In this document: one piece after another, positions 1 through 8,854 of the stretch
How positions within the stretch are numbered: position 1 is the stretch's first letter
Layout of the letters: each line of letters begins with the position of its first letter
Origin: Acidovorax_G lacteus
Lineage (GTDB): Bacteria; Pseudomonadota; Gammaproteobacteria; Burkholderiales; Burkholderiaceae_C
Assembly (NCBI RefSeq): GCF_039540375.1
Contig: NZ_BAABEX010000007.1
Coordinates: forward strand, 62,001 to 126,000
DNA: 64,000 bases
Direction: 5' to 3'
Translations under genes and position numbers: made by a program
The notes under the pieces: generated by a model
Database searches by the model: none
What the model was told of the DNA's origin: nothing
Seen by the model: only the letters and a program-made list of their open reading frames with translations

Positions 1-293
1 TTGCGCGCCACCGACAGCAGCAGCACAGTGTTTTCGAGGTAGGTGTCCTGTGCCATCGACGGCGGCATGGCGGTCAGGCGGTCGAAGCTCTGCTGGTAGA
101 GCGTGCTCCAGTGGAGCACGCCTTCAAGCGCCTGTCGGCGGGCGTCCTGCTGCCAGGCCACGAAAGCGGCCCAGCCCGAGTCGGAGGGCTCGGCACAGCC
201 TGACAGGCCCAGGCAGGCTGTCAAGACCGCGCCGGCCAGTGCAGCGCGCCATGCCGTCGGGCGCGGTTGCGGGAATCGAATCGGTGGGTTCAC
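1..293 (-). CDS. Putative lipoprotein, N-terminal part (runs off the left edge)
   Basis: The gene reads leftward and is cut by the window edge, so only about 97 residues are visible. I chose the GTG at 293 because GGAGGG lies seven bases before it. The N-terminus has a basic stretch, a hydrophobic segment and a lipobox reading LSGC at about residue 33, so a lipoprotein signal peptide cleaved before that Cys is likely. The mature part begins with a polar segment (AEPSDSG) and continues as a helical region rich in Gln, Leu and Ala. I do not recognise the family. The upstream 178 bases hold its promoter but no further gene that I can support. Confidence 0.6.
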   Translation of the reverse strand, partial: MNPPIRFPQPRPTAWRAALAGAVLTACLGLSGCAEPSDSGWAAFVAWQQDARRQALEGVLHWSTLYQQSFDRLTAMPPSMAQDTYLENTVLLLSVAR

Positions 294-471
294 GATCGCC
301 CTCCACAGTGCTGGCGGCCGCCGCGATGGCGGTTGCGCTGCGCCACATGGTAGGGCCTTGCTACAGTTTTTGACAAGCCCAGTGGCTCTGCGCGAGGCGT
401 TCCGGCCACAGTGGGCTCATCACCCCCTGTGGGCGATGGCTCTTTCGGCATCAGGGCCCGGGGATCTCGGG

Positions 472-639
472 TCACCATTCACCCAGGGTCTCGGACAGTT
501 GTGGCAGGGCGTCGGCTGAGCGCACGACCTCGACTGGATCGAGCAGCAGCAGGGTGGCGGCCACAGCCAACGCGACTGCGGCTCCAAAGCGCATGAACGC
601 GTGGGTGTGGCGCGAGGGCGAAGGGTGTGGGCCTTGCAT
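472..639 (-). CDS. Small single-span membrane protein, 55 aa, unknown
   Basis: This short reading frame starts at the ATG at 639, preceded at ideal distance by AGGAGG (the bases before the ATG read AGGAGGTCCCC), and ends in TGA at 472-474. The product has a His/Ser/Pro-rich basic N-terminus, one hydrophobic segment of about 18 residues (residues 17-34) and an acidic, polar C-terminus ending ETLGEW. That is the pattern of a small membrane protein with a short tail. It diverges from the patatin gene across a 156-base gap. The family is not recognised. The strong ribosome-binding site and plausible topology are the only support. Confidence 0.55.
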   Translation of the reverse strand: MQGPHPSPSRHTHAFMRFGAAVALAVAATLLLLDPVEVVRSADALPQLSETLGEW

Positions 640-795
640 GGGGACCTCCTGGACGGCTGGCGCAGGCTCCAATGGCCCGCACAATACGGCCGCAATGGCC
701 GGCTGCAGGTATTGCACCAAGGCCGGGTCGGGTTGTCTGTCAGACAAGCTCGATACTGGTGCCCTGACAAGCACGGCCTTCTTCAGGAGGGGCCA

Positions 796-3081
796 GTGAG
801 AACGATGTGGGGAAGATGGTTGTGGAGTGCGGCGGGGTGTTTGCTGTCCGCGGGGGTGTGGGCGCAACCAGCGGCGACGGCAGAGGCCCCCGTGCGCCTC
901 ACGAGTCCCACTGCGCAGGGCGGCCCGCACGGCGTGGCGCCTGAGTATCCGGTGCGCAAGCGGCCGCGCGTTGGCCTGGCCCTGTCGGGCGGTGGTGCGC
1001 GGGGGGCGGCGCATGTCGGTGTGCTCAAGGTGCTCGAATCGCTGCGTGTTCCGGTCGATTGCGTGGCGGGTACCAGCATGGGCGCTGTTGTGGGTGGGGC
1101 CTATGCGGCTGGCAACTCGCCGGAGCAGATGGAACGCCTGATCGCCGAGACCGATTGGTCCGAAGTGTTCGTGGACCGGCCGCCGCGCGACGAGATCTCG
1201 ATGCGCCGCAAGATCGACGAGTACAAGCCCCTGTTCTCGCCCGAACTCGGCATCAGCAATGGTCGTATCCAACTGCCCCGTGGAGTGGTCGCGGGGGTCA
1301 CCATTGAGGGCTTTCTGCGCCGGCTCGCTGCTCCTGCCAGCCGCCAGAGTCAGTTCTCCGACCTGCTGGTGCCGTACCGCGCCGTTGCCGCCGACATCAC
1401 GACCGGCGAGGCCGTGGTGCTGTCGCAGGGCAGTCTGGTCCAGGCCATGCGGGCCAGCATGGCAGTGCCTGGCGCGGTGGCGCCGGTCGAGATCGGTGAC
1501 CGGTTGCTCGTGGACGGCGGCATTGCCAACAACCTGCCCATCGACCTTGTGCGCGAGATGTGCGCGGACGTGGTGATCGCGGTCAATATCTCGACACCGC
1601 CGCTGCGCCGCGACGAAATCACCTCGGCCTTGAGCATTGTTGGCCAACTGGTCAATCTGCTGGGCAAAGAGACCGTGGACCGGCAGATCGCATCGCTGCG
1701 CACCCCGGATGTGCTCATCACGCCCGACCTGGGCACCCTGTCCGCCGCGAGCTTCGAGCGCCAGCCCGAGGCTGTGGCGGCGGGGGAGGCGGCGGCCCTG
1801 GCGCTGGCGGACCGGTTGCGAGGGCTCGCGCTGGACGAGGCCGCGTACCAGCGATTTCTGGATGCGCGTGCCCAGACCCAGCGCGATGTGGCCGCGGTGG
1901 ACGCCATCCGCTTCGAGGGGCTGCTTCGTACCAATGAGCAGGTCCTGTCCAGTCTGGTTCAGACGCGCCCGGGCGAGCCGCTGTCGCTGCGCCGACTCAA
2001 TGCCGATCTGCGGCGCGTGTTCGGACGCGGCGACTTTGATGCGGTGGACTACCGCATCGACGAAGCGGATGGACTGCGAACCCTGGCGATTCCGGTGAAA
2101 GAGAAAGAGACCGGGCCGGACTATCTGCGCCTGGGGCTGGGCCTGAGCTCCGACTTTCACGGCAACGCGTTCTTCAATGTGCTGATGAGCCACCGGCGAA
2201 CCTGGCTCAACCGCTACGGCGGCGAGTGGCTGACCGAGGCCCAACTGGGCCGCACCAACTACCTGCAGACCGAGTGGTACCAGCCCGTGGAGCCCGCCGG
2301 GCGCTTTTTCGTGGCACCGTATGCGCAATGGGGGCGATCGTTGCTGGATGTGTTTGCGGCCGACCAGCGCGTGGCCAGTTTCGAGCTGTCGCAGCGCCGG
2401 CTGGGGGTGGACGTGGGCGGGGTTCTGGGCACCTGGGGCGAGTGGCGCGTAGGGCCGTCGCTGCGCTGGGCCCGGGCGTCTTTGTCCACCGGGTTCAGCA
2501 GCACACGCACGGGCCGGGAGGACCTGCGCGCCTGGCGCGCCCAACTCGTCAGCGACACCTACGACAGTGCCTGGTTTCCCCGCAAGGGGCATCGGGTGGC
2601 CCTGTCGGCCACAGCGGGTGCTGCGACCAGTACCCAGCCCGCCTACCGACGCCTGGAAGGATATGGATCGGCCGCATTCAGTGTGTCTGAGCACACGCTT
2701 GGCGTGACGCTGCATGCGGGCAGCGGTCTGCACACACAGTTGCCGGTCACTGAAGGGTTTAGCCTGGGCGGCCCCTTGCGGCTGTCCGCTTTCCAGTCGT
2801 CGCAGTTCACAGGCGAACGCATGGGCTTCGCCATGCTGCGCTACTACCAACGCCTACAGCGGCTGCCCTCCTTGCTGGGGTCGGGCGTGTTCGTGGGCGG
2901 GTCGCTGGAGGCCGGACGAGTGGACCGCAGCTTCCTGGGGGGCGGCTCTTCGGGTTTGCAGCGCTCGGCATCGCTGTTCGTTGCGGCTGAGACCTTCATG
3001 GGGCCCGCCTATCTAGGGCTAGGGCTCGGACCGCGCGGTCATCGCACCTTGTACCTGCTCATCGGAGTGTCCGGATCATGA
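796..3081 (+). CDS. Patatin-like phospholipase with POTRA and Omp85-type barrel (type Vd autotransporter, PlpD-like)
   Basis: The 761-residue product probably hydrolyses phospholipid acyl esters and is displayed or secreted through its own outer-membrane barrel. The start is the GTG at 796, with AGGAGG five bases upstream. Order: signal peptide (residues 1-23, ending VWAQ), patatin domain with the oxyanion loop GGGARG (65-70), nucleophile elbow GTSMG (Ser94) and the catalytic Asp of the DGG motif (Asp240). A POTRA-like segment follows at about 365-435, then a C-terminal barrel from about 440 to the end with alternating hydrophobic strands. This domain order is that of type Vd secretion (PlpD of Pseudomonas, FplA of Fusobacterium). 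The last bases overlap the next gene by four (ATGA), so the two are translationally coupled. Confidence 0.9.
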   Translation: MRTMWGRWLWSAAGCLLSAGVWAQPAATAEAPVRLTSPTAQGGPHGVAPEYPVRKRPRVGLALSGGGARGAAHVGVLKVLESLRVPVDCVAGTSMGAVVGGAYAAGNSPEQMERLIAETDWSEVFVDRPPRDEISMRRKIDEYKPLFSPELGISNGRIQLPRGVVAGVTIEGFLRRLAAPASRQSQFSDLLVPYRAVAADITTGEAVVLSQGSLVQAMRASMAVPGAVAPVEIGDRLLVDGGIANNLPIDLVREMCADVVIAVNISTPPLRRDEITSALSIVGQLVNLLGKETVDRQIASLRTPDVLITPDLGTLSAASFERQPEAVAAGEAAALALADRLRGLALDEAAYQRFLDARAQTQRDVAAVDAIRFEGLLRTNEQVLSSLVQTRPGEPLSLRRLNADLRRVFGRGDFDAVDYRIDEADGLRTLAIPVKEKETGPDYLRLGLGLSSDFHGNAFFNVLMSHRRTWLNRYGGEWLTEAQLGRTNYLQTEWYQPVEPAGRFFVAPYAQWGRSLLDVFAADQRVASFELSQRRLGVDVGGVLGTWGEWRVGPSLRWARASLSTGFSSTRTGREDLRAWRAQLVSDTYDSAWFPRKGHRVALSATAGAATSTQPAYRRLEGYGSAAFSVSEHTLGVTLHAGSGLHTQLPVTEGFSLGGPLRLSAFQSSQFTGERMGFAMLRYYQRLQRLPSLLGSGVFVGGSLEAGRVDRSFLGGGSSGLQRSASLFVAAETFMGPAYLGLGLGPRGHRTLYLLIGVSGS

Positions 3082-4784
3082 AATTTCTCTCCCTTTCACG
3101 CCACTGGCCCGTGATGTGGGCGGCTCTGGCGTGGGCCGCGCTGGCCATTGCACCGGCCTGGGCGCAGAGGGCTGTCCCGCCTGGCCCACCTGTGGCGGCG
3201 TCTGCGTCCAGCGCAGCCGTGACGCTGCCCGCTCACTATGCGCCGCCTTCCGCGGCGGTGGCCCCGGCCACCCTGCGGGTGTGGCAACGGGATGTGGTGA
3301 CGTTCCGCGCCGTGCTCGCTGGGATGGACCCGGCGCAACGCGTAGAGCGAGCGCGTGAGCGCTTGCGAAGGCTGGGCCCCGCGGATGTGGATCGGCCGCT
3401 GCTCACGGTGCCAGTCGTGATAGACGGGCGCCCCGCGGTACAGATCACCTTGCAGGGCGACGTGCTCTTCACCCTGACCCAGGGAGATGTGGATGCTGCG
3501 AGTGGCCAAAGCCTGTCGGACCTTCTCACCGAAACGCTTGCCCGTCTGGGTGAACTGCGCCGCACCTGGCACGAAGCTCACGATGCGGGCCTCTGGCTAC
3601 GGGGTGGGTTCTGGAGTCTGTTGGCGACGGCGTTGCTTGCCGGTGTGCTGTGGGGCGGTTTTCATCTGCAGCGCCGCTTGCGGCTGGCCCTCGGGCTGCG
3701 CTCGGTAGCACGCAGCGCAGGGGTACAGCCGTCGATCGCACGGGCTGTGATCGAGCGCATCGGCGGCGTGCTGATGGGCCTTGCCTACTGGAGCACATGC
3801 GGTATTGCCGCCTATGTGTGGCTGGCGTTTGTGCTCGGCAGCTTTCCGGTCACGCAGCCGCTGGCGCAAGCCCTGGGCCAGTGGCTTTTGTTGCGCGGGC
3901 AGGGCTGGTTGAGCGCAGCGCTGCTGAGCATCCCAGATCTGTTGACAGTGATTGTGGTGCTGGTGCTCACGCGAGCCGCGGTGGACGCTGCGGGATATGT
4001 GTTCCGCCGCGTGCAGGAGGGGCACTGGCGCATTCCGCTGCTGCACGCCGACACGGTGAGCGCTACTCGTCGCATTGCCACAGTGCTGATCTGGGGACTG
4101 GGTATTTCAATCGCGTATCCCTACCTTCCGGGGGCCGACAGCGAGGCCTTCAAAGGGCTGTCCGTGCTTTTCGGCCTGATGCTGACGTTGGGGTCGGCAG
4201 GGCTGGTGACCCAGGCCATGAGCGGGCTGGTGGTCATTTACTCGCGGGCGTTGCGTCGTGGCGATTTTGTGGAGGCTGGTGCAGTGTCGGGCACCGTACT
4301 GGAGTTGGGCCCGCTGGCATGCAAGCTGCGCACACCTCATGGGCAGGAACTGACAGTGCCCCATGCAGTGCTGATCGGTCAGCCGGTGCTCAATCACACC
4401 CGCATGGCCGAAGGTGCCGCCCATCTGCTCACCACAACGCTCACCATCGGATACGACGCGCCGTGGCAACAGGTGCATGGCTTGATGGAGCAGGCAGCCC
4501 GGGAGGTTCCCGGGCTGTTGTCTCTACCGGCACCCAGGGTGTACCAGCGTGCACTGTCGGATTTCTATGTGGAGTACGAGCTGCAGTGCTACACCCTGGA
4601 GCCGCAGGAGCGGCTGCGGCTGCTGTCGCACTTGCACGAGCGGCTACAGGATGTCTTCAATGCCGCCGGTGTTCAGATCATGTCGCCTCATTTCGTCACG
4701 CAGCCGGCCCAGGCCGTACTCGCGCGCCGGGTGGATGCCGCAGCCCCTCACCCGGCGCATTCGGCAGGCACCTGGATCCCATGA
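3078..4784 (+). CDS. Mechanosensitive ion channel, MscS family
   Basis: The 568-residue inner-membrane protein would open under membrane tension and release solutes on osmotic downshock. It has a signal-like N-terminus (ending APAWAQ), a periplasmic region to about residue 170, several membrane spans, and then the MscS signature: a Gly/Ala-rich pore helix at about 360-390 (LTLGSAGLVTQAMSGLVVI) followed by the beta domain with the GDFVEAG segment. At 568 residues it is about twice the size of E. coli MscS and resembles the larger MscS-like proteins with an added periplasmic domain. The start ATG overlaps the stop of the patatin gene, which argues for one transcript. Confidence 0.9.
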   Translation: MKFLSLSRHWPVMWAALAWAALAIAPAWAQRAVPPGPPVAASASSAAVTLPAHYAPPSAAVAPATLRVWQRDVVTFRAVLAGMDPAQRVERARERLRRLGPADVDRPLLTVPVVIDGRPAVQITLQGDVLFTLTQGDVDAASGQSLSDLLTETLARLGELRRTWHEAHDAGLWLRGGFWSLLATALLAGVLWGGFHLQRRLRLALGLRSVARSAGVQPSIARAVIERIGGVLMGLAYWSTCGIAAYVWLAFVLGSFPVTQPLAQALGQWLLLRGQGWLSAALLSIPDLLTVIVVLVLTRAAVDAAGYVFRRVQEGHWRIPLLHADTVSATRRIATVLIWGLGISIAYPYLPGADSEAFKGLSVLFGLMLTLGSAGLVTQAMSGLVVIYSRALRRGDFVEAGAVSGTVLELGPLACKLRTPHGQELTVPHAVLIGQPVLNHTRMAEGAAHLLTTTLTIGYDAPWQQVHGLMEQAAREVPGLLSLPAPRVYQRALSDFYVEYELQCYTLEPQERLRLLSHLHERLQDVFNAAGVQIMSPHFVTQPAQAVLARRVDAAAPHPAHSAGTWIP

Positions 4785-5000
4785 CGCCGCAGCGCTTGGT
4801 CTCCGTTCGCTTTCGGCAGGCATGGCGTTCCGGCAACTGCTGGCTGCTAGAAGGGCACGATTGCGCCAAGCAAGCGGTGGGTGCACCGTACCGCTAGCCA
4901 CTGGGCGGTGTGTTGGTGGGCGTTCGTCCGTTGATCGGGCCGCAGGGCCACCGGGCGAAGCGCATCTGCGGTGCGATCAAGGCGCGACGGTGCTGGCAGT
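4785..5000. other. Intergenic, no gene seen
   Basis: This 216-base gap separates two convergent genes. I see no coding frame with a ribosome-binding site and no hairpin followed by a T-run. Confidence 0.5.
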
Positions 5001-5777
5001 TCAGTCGAATTGGGCGACCACCGGTGCATGGTCGCTGGGTTGCGGATTCTTGCGCGGAGCGCGGTCCACGCTGCACCCCGCCAGACGCCCGCGCAGTGGA
5101 GGGCTGACCAGAATATGGTCGATCCGCAGCCCACGGTTTTTCTGGAACCCGAGCATGCGGTAATCCCACCAGGAAAAGCTCTTGTCGGGCTGCTCGAAGC
5201 ATCGGAAAGCATCGGTCAGGCCCAACGCCAGCAATGCCTGGAAGTGCTGGCGCTCTTCGGTGGTGTGGTGAATGGTCTCGCGCAGGCCCTCCGGGTCGAA
5301 GGAGTCCCGGTCTTCCGGGGCGACGTTGAAGTCGCCCACCAGCGCCAGCGCGGGGTGCTGGGCCAGTTCGCTGCGCAGCCATGCGTGCAGGGCTTCCAGC
5401 CAGCGCATCTTGTAGGCGAATTTGTCGGTTCCTGGCGCCTGGCCATTGACGAAGTAGCCGTTGACCACGCGCACCGGTCCCTCGGGCGTTTGGGCGGTGG
5501 CGGCAATCACGCGGGCCTGTTCATCGGCAAGCCCTGGAATGTTGCGTACGGTGTCGTGCAGCGGATACCGGCTCAGCAGCGCGACGCCGTTGTAGGTCTT
5601 TTGTCCGAAGCACTCGGACTGATAGCCCAGCGCAGCAAAGGCTTCGTGCGGGAACTTGTCGTCGGTGAGCTTGAGCTCTTGCAGGGCCAGCACATCCACG
5701 GGTTGGGTCTGCAGCCAGGCCACCACCTGGGGCAGGCGCACGGAGAGGGAGTTGACGTTCCAGGTCGCGATTTTCAT
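5001..5777 (-). CDS. xthA: Exodeoxyribonuclease III
   Basis: The 258-residue enzyme removes 3' blocking groups and cleaves abasic sites in base-excision repair. The exonuclease III/EEP fold is clear: N-terminal MKIATWNVNSL, metal-binding Glu in LALQELKL (about residue 34), central GDFNVAPEDRD and the C-terminal RIDHILVS and SDHAPV motifs. Length matches E. coli XthA (268). The ATG at 5777 overlaps the stop of the upstream padR gene by four bases, so it is coupled to it. The pairing of a repair nuclease with a PadR regulator looks positional rather than functional. Confidence 0.95.
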   Translation of the reverse strand: MKIATWNVNSLSVRLPQVVAWLQTQPVDVLALQELKLTDDKFPHEAFAALGYQSECFGQKTYNGVALLSRYPLHDTVRNIPGLADEQARVIAATAQTPEGPVRVVNGYFVNGQAPGTDKFAYKMRWLEALHAWLRSELAQHPALALVGDFNVAPEDRDSFDPEGLRETIHHTTEERQHFQALLALGLTDAFRCFEQPDKSFSWWDYRMLGFQKNRGLRIDHILVSPPLRGRLAGCSVDRAPRKNPQPSDHAPVVAQFD

Positions 5778-6400
5778 GGGGCAGCGGAGTCGGAAGGGCG
5801 GGCGGGTGCCGCCCCTGATGGGGGTACAGAGGGTTCAGGTGCGGGCGCGGCTGTGTCACACCCGGCCGGGCGGGGCTGCTGCAGGATCGCCAAGGCTTCC
5901 TGCAGCATCTCCACCCAGTTGCGTTCGTAGCGGATGCCGGCTTGCAATACCAGGTGCTGCAAGGCGGCTTCGCGGCTGTCGGGGCCATCGGGGTAGTCTC
6001 GGGCTTCAAAGCTGCGGTAGAGCGCCAGCTTGGCTTCGTGGGCCTGCAGGCGCCGGTGCACCTCCTGCGCCAGTCCGTCGGCTCCTACGGTGGCGCTCGA
6101 CCACAGGCGCAGCATGAGCTCGTCCCGCAGGGGCATCGGCGCCGTGGGCTCGGTCATCCAGGCACGCAAGCGTTCCATGCCCGCGGGCAGCAGGCGGTAG
6201 GCCCGCTTACGCCCGCGCGTGGGCTCCTCTGGCAACGATTCGATGCAGCCGGCTTCTTCGAGCCGGGCCAGTTCGCGGTAAATCTGCTGGTGGCTGGCGT
6301 GCCAGAAAAAGCCGATGGACTTGTCAAAGCGCGCAGCCAGTTCCGAGCCGGAACGGGGGCGTTCGACCAGTTCGGTCAGCAGGGCATGGGGCAGCGACAT
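5774..6400 (-). CDS. PadR family transcriptional regulator
   Basis: The 208-residue product has the winged-helix PadR domain at the N-terminus (MSLPHALLTELVERP..., with a wing region TRGRKRAYRLLPAG at about residues 55-70) and a C-terminal helical dimerisation domain of the Vir type. The tail is Pro/Ala-rich and probably disordered. I took the ATG at 6400, which gives the usual PadR N-terminus; longer frames upstream run through the operator DNA. It diverges from fadH, and two near-identical 16-bp palindromes in the shared promoter region are probably its operators. The expected role is repression of fadH and of itself, relieved by an unknown ligand. Confidence 0.88.
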   Translation of the reverse strand: MSLPHALLTELVERPRSGSELAARFDKSIGFFWHASHQQIYRELARLEEAGCIESLPEEPTRGRKRAYRLLPAGMERLRAWMTEPTAPMPLRDELMLRLWSSATVGADGLAQEVHRRLQAHEAKLALYRSFEARDYPDGPDSREAALQHLVLQAGIRYERNWVEMLQEALAILQQPRPAGCDTAAPAPEPSVPPSGAAPARPSDSAAP

Positions 6401-6453
6401 GGGGGCGAGGTTACACGCTTGGCGGCGTCGGGTTTGTCCGGACGCCATTTTCA

Positions 6454-6469
6454 ATGCAACCGGTTGCAT
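6454..6469. promoter_or_regulatory. Operator 1, perfect 16-bp palindrome
   Basis: ATGCAACCGGTTGCAT is a perfect inverted repeat between padR and fadH. PadR-family sites (for example of LmrR and PadR) follow ATGT-N8-ACAT, and this one reads ATGC-N8-GCAT. Its centre is 32 bp from that of the second copy, about three helical turns, so two dimers would bind the same DNA face. Confidence 0.7.
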
Positions 6470-6485
6470 AATCTGCGAAACTTTT

Positions 6486-6501
6486 CTGCAACCAGTTGCA
6501 T
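6486..6501. promoter_or_regulatory. Operator 2, near-perfect copy of operator 1
   Basis: CTGCAACCAGTTGCAT repeats operator 1 with two changes, one at the outer end and one at the centre. It lies six bases before the ribosome-binding site of fadH, so a bound repressor would block transcription or initiation there. Confidence 0.68.
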
Positions 6502-6515
6502 TGATGGAGCCCCGC

Positions 6516-8819
6516 ATGGACCACTATCCCCACCTCAACCGCCCGCTGGATCTGGGCTTCACCACCTTGCGCAACCGGGTGCTCATGGGCTCCATGCATG
6601 TGGGCCTGGAGGAGGTGCCCAACGGCTTCCAGCGCATGGCCGCCTTCTACGCGGAGCGTGCGCGGGGCGAGGTGGGCCTGATCGTGACCGGCGGCATCGC
6701 TCCCAACGAGCGTGCGCGCCCCATGCCCGGCGGCGCCATGCTGACCACGGAGGAGGAGGCCGACCACCATCGGGTGGTCACGCAGGCCGTGCATGCCGAA
6801 GGCGGCAAGATCGCGATGCAGATCCTGCACTTTGGCCGCTATGCCTACCACCCGCAGCTGGTGGCCCCCAGCGCGCTGCAGGCGCCCATCAATGTACACA
6901 AGCCCCACGCGCTGACGTCGGACGAGGTGGAGCAGACGATTGCCGACTTCGTGCGCTGTGCGGCGCTGGCGCAGCATGCGGGCTACGACGGGGTGGAGAT
7001 CATGGGCAGCGAGGGCTACCTGATCAACGAATTCATTGCCGCGCGTACCAACCACCGCGACGACGAGTGGGGCGGCAGCTATGCCAACCGGATCCGCTTC
7101 CCGGTCGAGATCGTGCGGCGTGTGCGCGAGCGCGTCGGTCGCAACTTCATCATCATCTACCGCCTGTCGATGCTTGATCTGGTCGAGGGCGGCTCCACGC
7201 TGGAGGAGGTGATCCAACTCGCCCAGGCCATCGAGGCGGCGGGCGCGACCATCCTCAACACCGGCATCGGCTGGCACGAAGCCCGGGTGCCGACCATCGC
7301 CACCTCGGTACCGCGCGGCGCGTTTGCATGGGTCACTCAGCGACTCAAGGGCCATGTGGGGCTGCCGTTGGTGGCCACCAACCGTATCAATACGCCGGAG
7401 CTGGCCGAACAACTGCTGGCCGACGGCGCCTGTGACATGGTGTCCATGGCGCGTCCGTTCCTCGCGGATTCGCAGTTCGTGAAAAAGGCGCGTGAAGGCC
7501 GGGCCGATGAGATCAACACCTGCATCGGCTGCAACCAGGCCTGCCTGGACCACACCTTCGGCGGCAAGATCACCTCCTGCCTGGTCAACCCGCGGGCCTG
7601 CCACGAGACCGAACTGCGCATCGAGCCGACAAGCGCTCCCCGTCGCATTGCCGTGGTGGGTGCGGGGCCTGCAGGGCTGGCGTTTGCCACCACGGCGGCA
7701 GAGCGCGGGCACCAGGTCACCTTGTTCGATGCCGCGTCCGAGATCGGTGGGCAGTTCAATATCGCCAAGAAGGTGCCGGGCAAAGAGGAGTTCCACGAGA
7801 CGCTGCGCTACTTCGGTCGCCAGATTGCGCTGCGTGGCGTGAACCTGCGCCTGAACACCCGCGTGTCGGCCGCCGATCTGCAGGCGGGGGGCTTCGACGA
7901 CGTCGTGCTGGCCACTGGCGTGGTGCCGCGCACTCCGGCGATCGACGGTATCGACCACCCCAAGGTGCTGGGCTATCTGGATGTGTTGCGCGACGAAAAA
8001 CCGGTAGGCGCGAGCGTGGCGGTGGTGGGGGCGGGCGGCATCGGCTTTGATGTTAGCGAATACCTGGTGCACCATGGCCACACCGTGACGGATGCCGCCC
8101 AAGTGGACCGCGAGGCCTTCTATGCCGAATGGGGGGTGGATACTGCGTACGCCCGCGCCGGGGGGCTGAAGGAGCCCCAGGTGCCGGCGCCGGCGCGGCG
8201 CGTGCACCTGCTGCAGCGCAAGACCAGCAAGGTGGGCGATGGTCTGGGCAAAACGACTGGCTGGATCCACCGCGCTTCGCTCAAGGCCCGCGCCGTGGGC
8301 ATGACATCGGGGGTGCAGTACCAGCGTGTGGACGATGCGGGCCTGCACGTCACGGTGGATGGCCAGCCGCAGACCCTGGCCGTGGACCATGTGGTGATCT
8401 GCGCCGGCCAGGAGCCGCAGCGTGAGCTGCTGCCCGCGCTGTTGGCCGCCGGTGTGCGTGTGCACTTGATCGGCGGGGCGGATGTGGCGGCCGAACTGGA
8501 CGCCAAGCGCGCCATCAAGCAAGGCACGGAGCTGGCCGCGCGCATTGAAGTGGCCGCGCCGTTCCAGCCCGCGGCAGCACAGGCTGCGGCCGCAGCGGTG
8601 GCCAAGCCGGCGCTGTCCACCGCCTCGACGGTCAAGGAACTTCTGGCCGACGAGGCGGCCAAGGCGATCCTCGAGCGCTACCTGCCGGGCTTCTCGGCCC
8701 ACCCGCAACTCGCCATGGCCAAGGGCATGCCCCTGACCACCGTGGCGCAGTTCTCGCAGGGGCTGATCACGGCCGAATTGCTGCAGAAGATCGATGCTGC
8801 GCTGCAGACCACAGCCTGA
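6516..8819 (+). CDS. fadH: 2,4-dienoyl-CoA reductase (NADPH), FMN/FAD/[4Fe-4S], with a C-terminal extension
   Basis: This 767-residue flavoprotein reduces 2,4-dienoyl-CoA intermediates so that unsaturated fatty acids can pass through beta-oxidation. The N-terminal old-yellow-enzyme TIM barrel (1-330) is followed by the Fe-S cysteines C336, C339, C343 and C355 (CIGCNQAC...SCLVNPRAC), then the FAD (GAGPAGLAFA) and NADPH (GAGGIGFD) domains. The match to E. coli FadH is close along the whole enzyme (for example GSEGYLINEF and GIGWHEAR). The ATG at 6516 has GGAG five bases before it; an ATG at 6504 is the alternative. About 90 residues after residue 678 are extra: an Ala-rich linker and a compact helical module (about 705-765) that E. 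coli FadH lacks. The next gene begins immediately. Confidence 0.95.
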   Translation: MDHYPHLNRPLDLGFTTLRNRVLMGSMHVGLEEVPNGFQRMAAFYAERARGEVGLIVTGGIAPNERARPMPGGAMLTTEEEADHHRVVTQAVHAEGGKIAMQILHFGRYAYHPQLVAPSALQAPINVHKPHALTSDEVEQTIADFVRCAALAQHAGYDGVEIMGSEGYLINEFIAARTNHRDDEWGGSYANRIRFPVEIVRRVRERVGRNFIIIYRLSMLDLVEGGSTLEEVIQLAQAIEAAGATILNTGIGWHEARVPTIATSVPRGAFAWVTQRLKGHVGLPLVATNRINTPELAEQLLADGACDMVSMARPFLADSQFVKKAREGRADEINTCIGCNQACLDHTFGGKITSCLVNPRACHETELRIEPTSAPRRIAVVGAGPAGLAFATTAAERGHQVTLFDAASEIGGQFNIAKKVPGKEEFHETLRYFGRQIALRGVNLRLNTRVSAADLQAGGFDDVVLATGVVPRTPAIDGIDHPKVLGYLDVLRDEKPVGASVAVVGAGGIGFDVSEYLVHHGHTVTDAAQVDREAFYAEWGVDTAYARAGGLKEPQVPAPARRVHLLQRKTSKVGDGLGKTTGWIHRASLKARAVGMTSGVQYQRVDDAGLHVTVDGQPQTLAVDHVVICAGQEPQRELLPALLAAGVRVHLIGGADVAAELDAKRAIKQGTELAARIEVAAPFQPAAAQAAAAAVAKPALSTASTVKELLADEAAKAILERYLPGFSAHPQLAMAKGMPLTTVAQFSQGLITAELLQKIDAALQTTA

Positions 8820-8854
8820 TGTCCCCCACGCCAACGCAGAACCCAAGGAATCCC

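Noticed and set aside
472..2850. Long leftward reading frame of 792 codons opposite the patatin gene
   Set aside because: It is a shadow of the patatin gene. Only its last 55 codons have their own ATG and ribosome-binding site, so I kept just that part.
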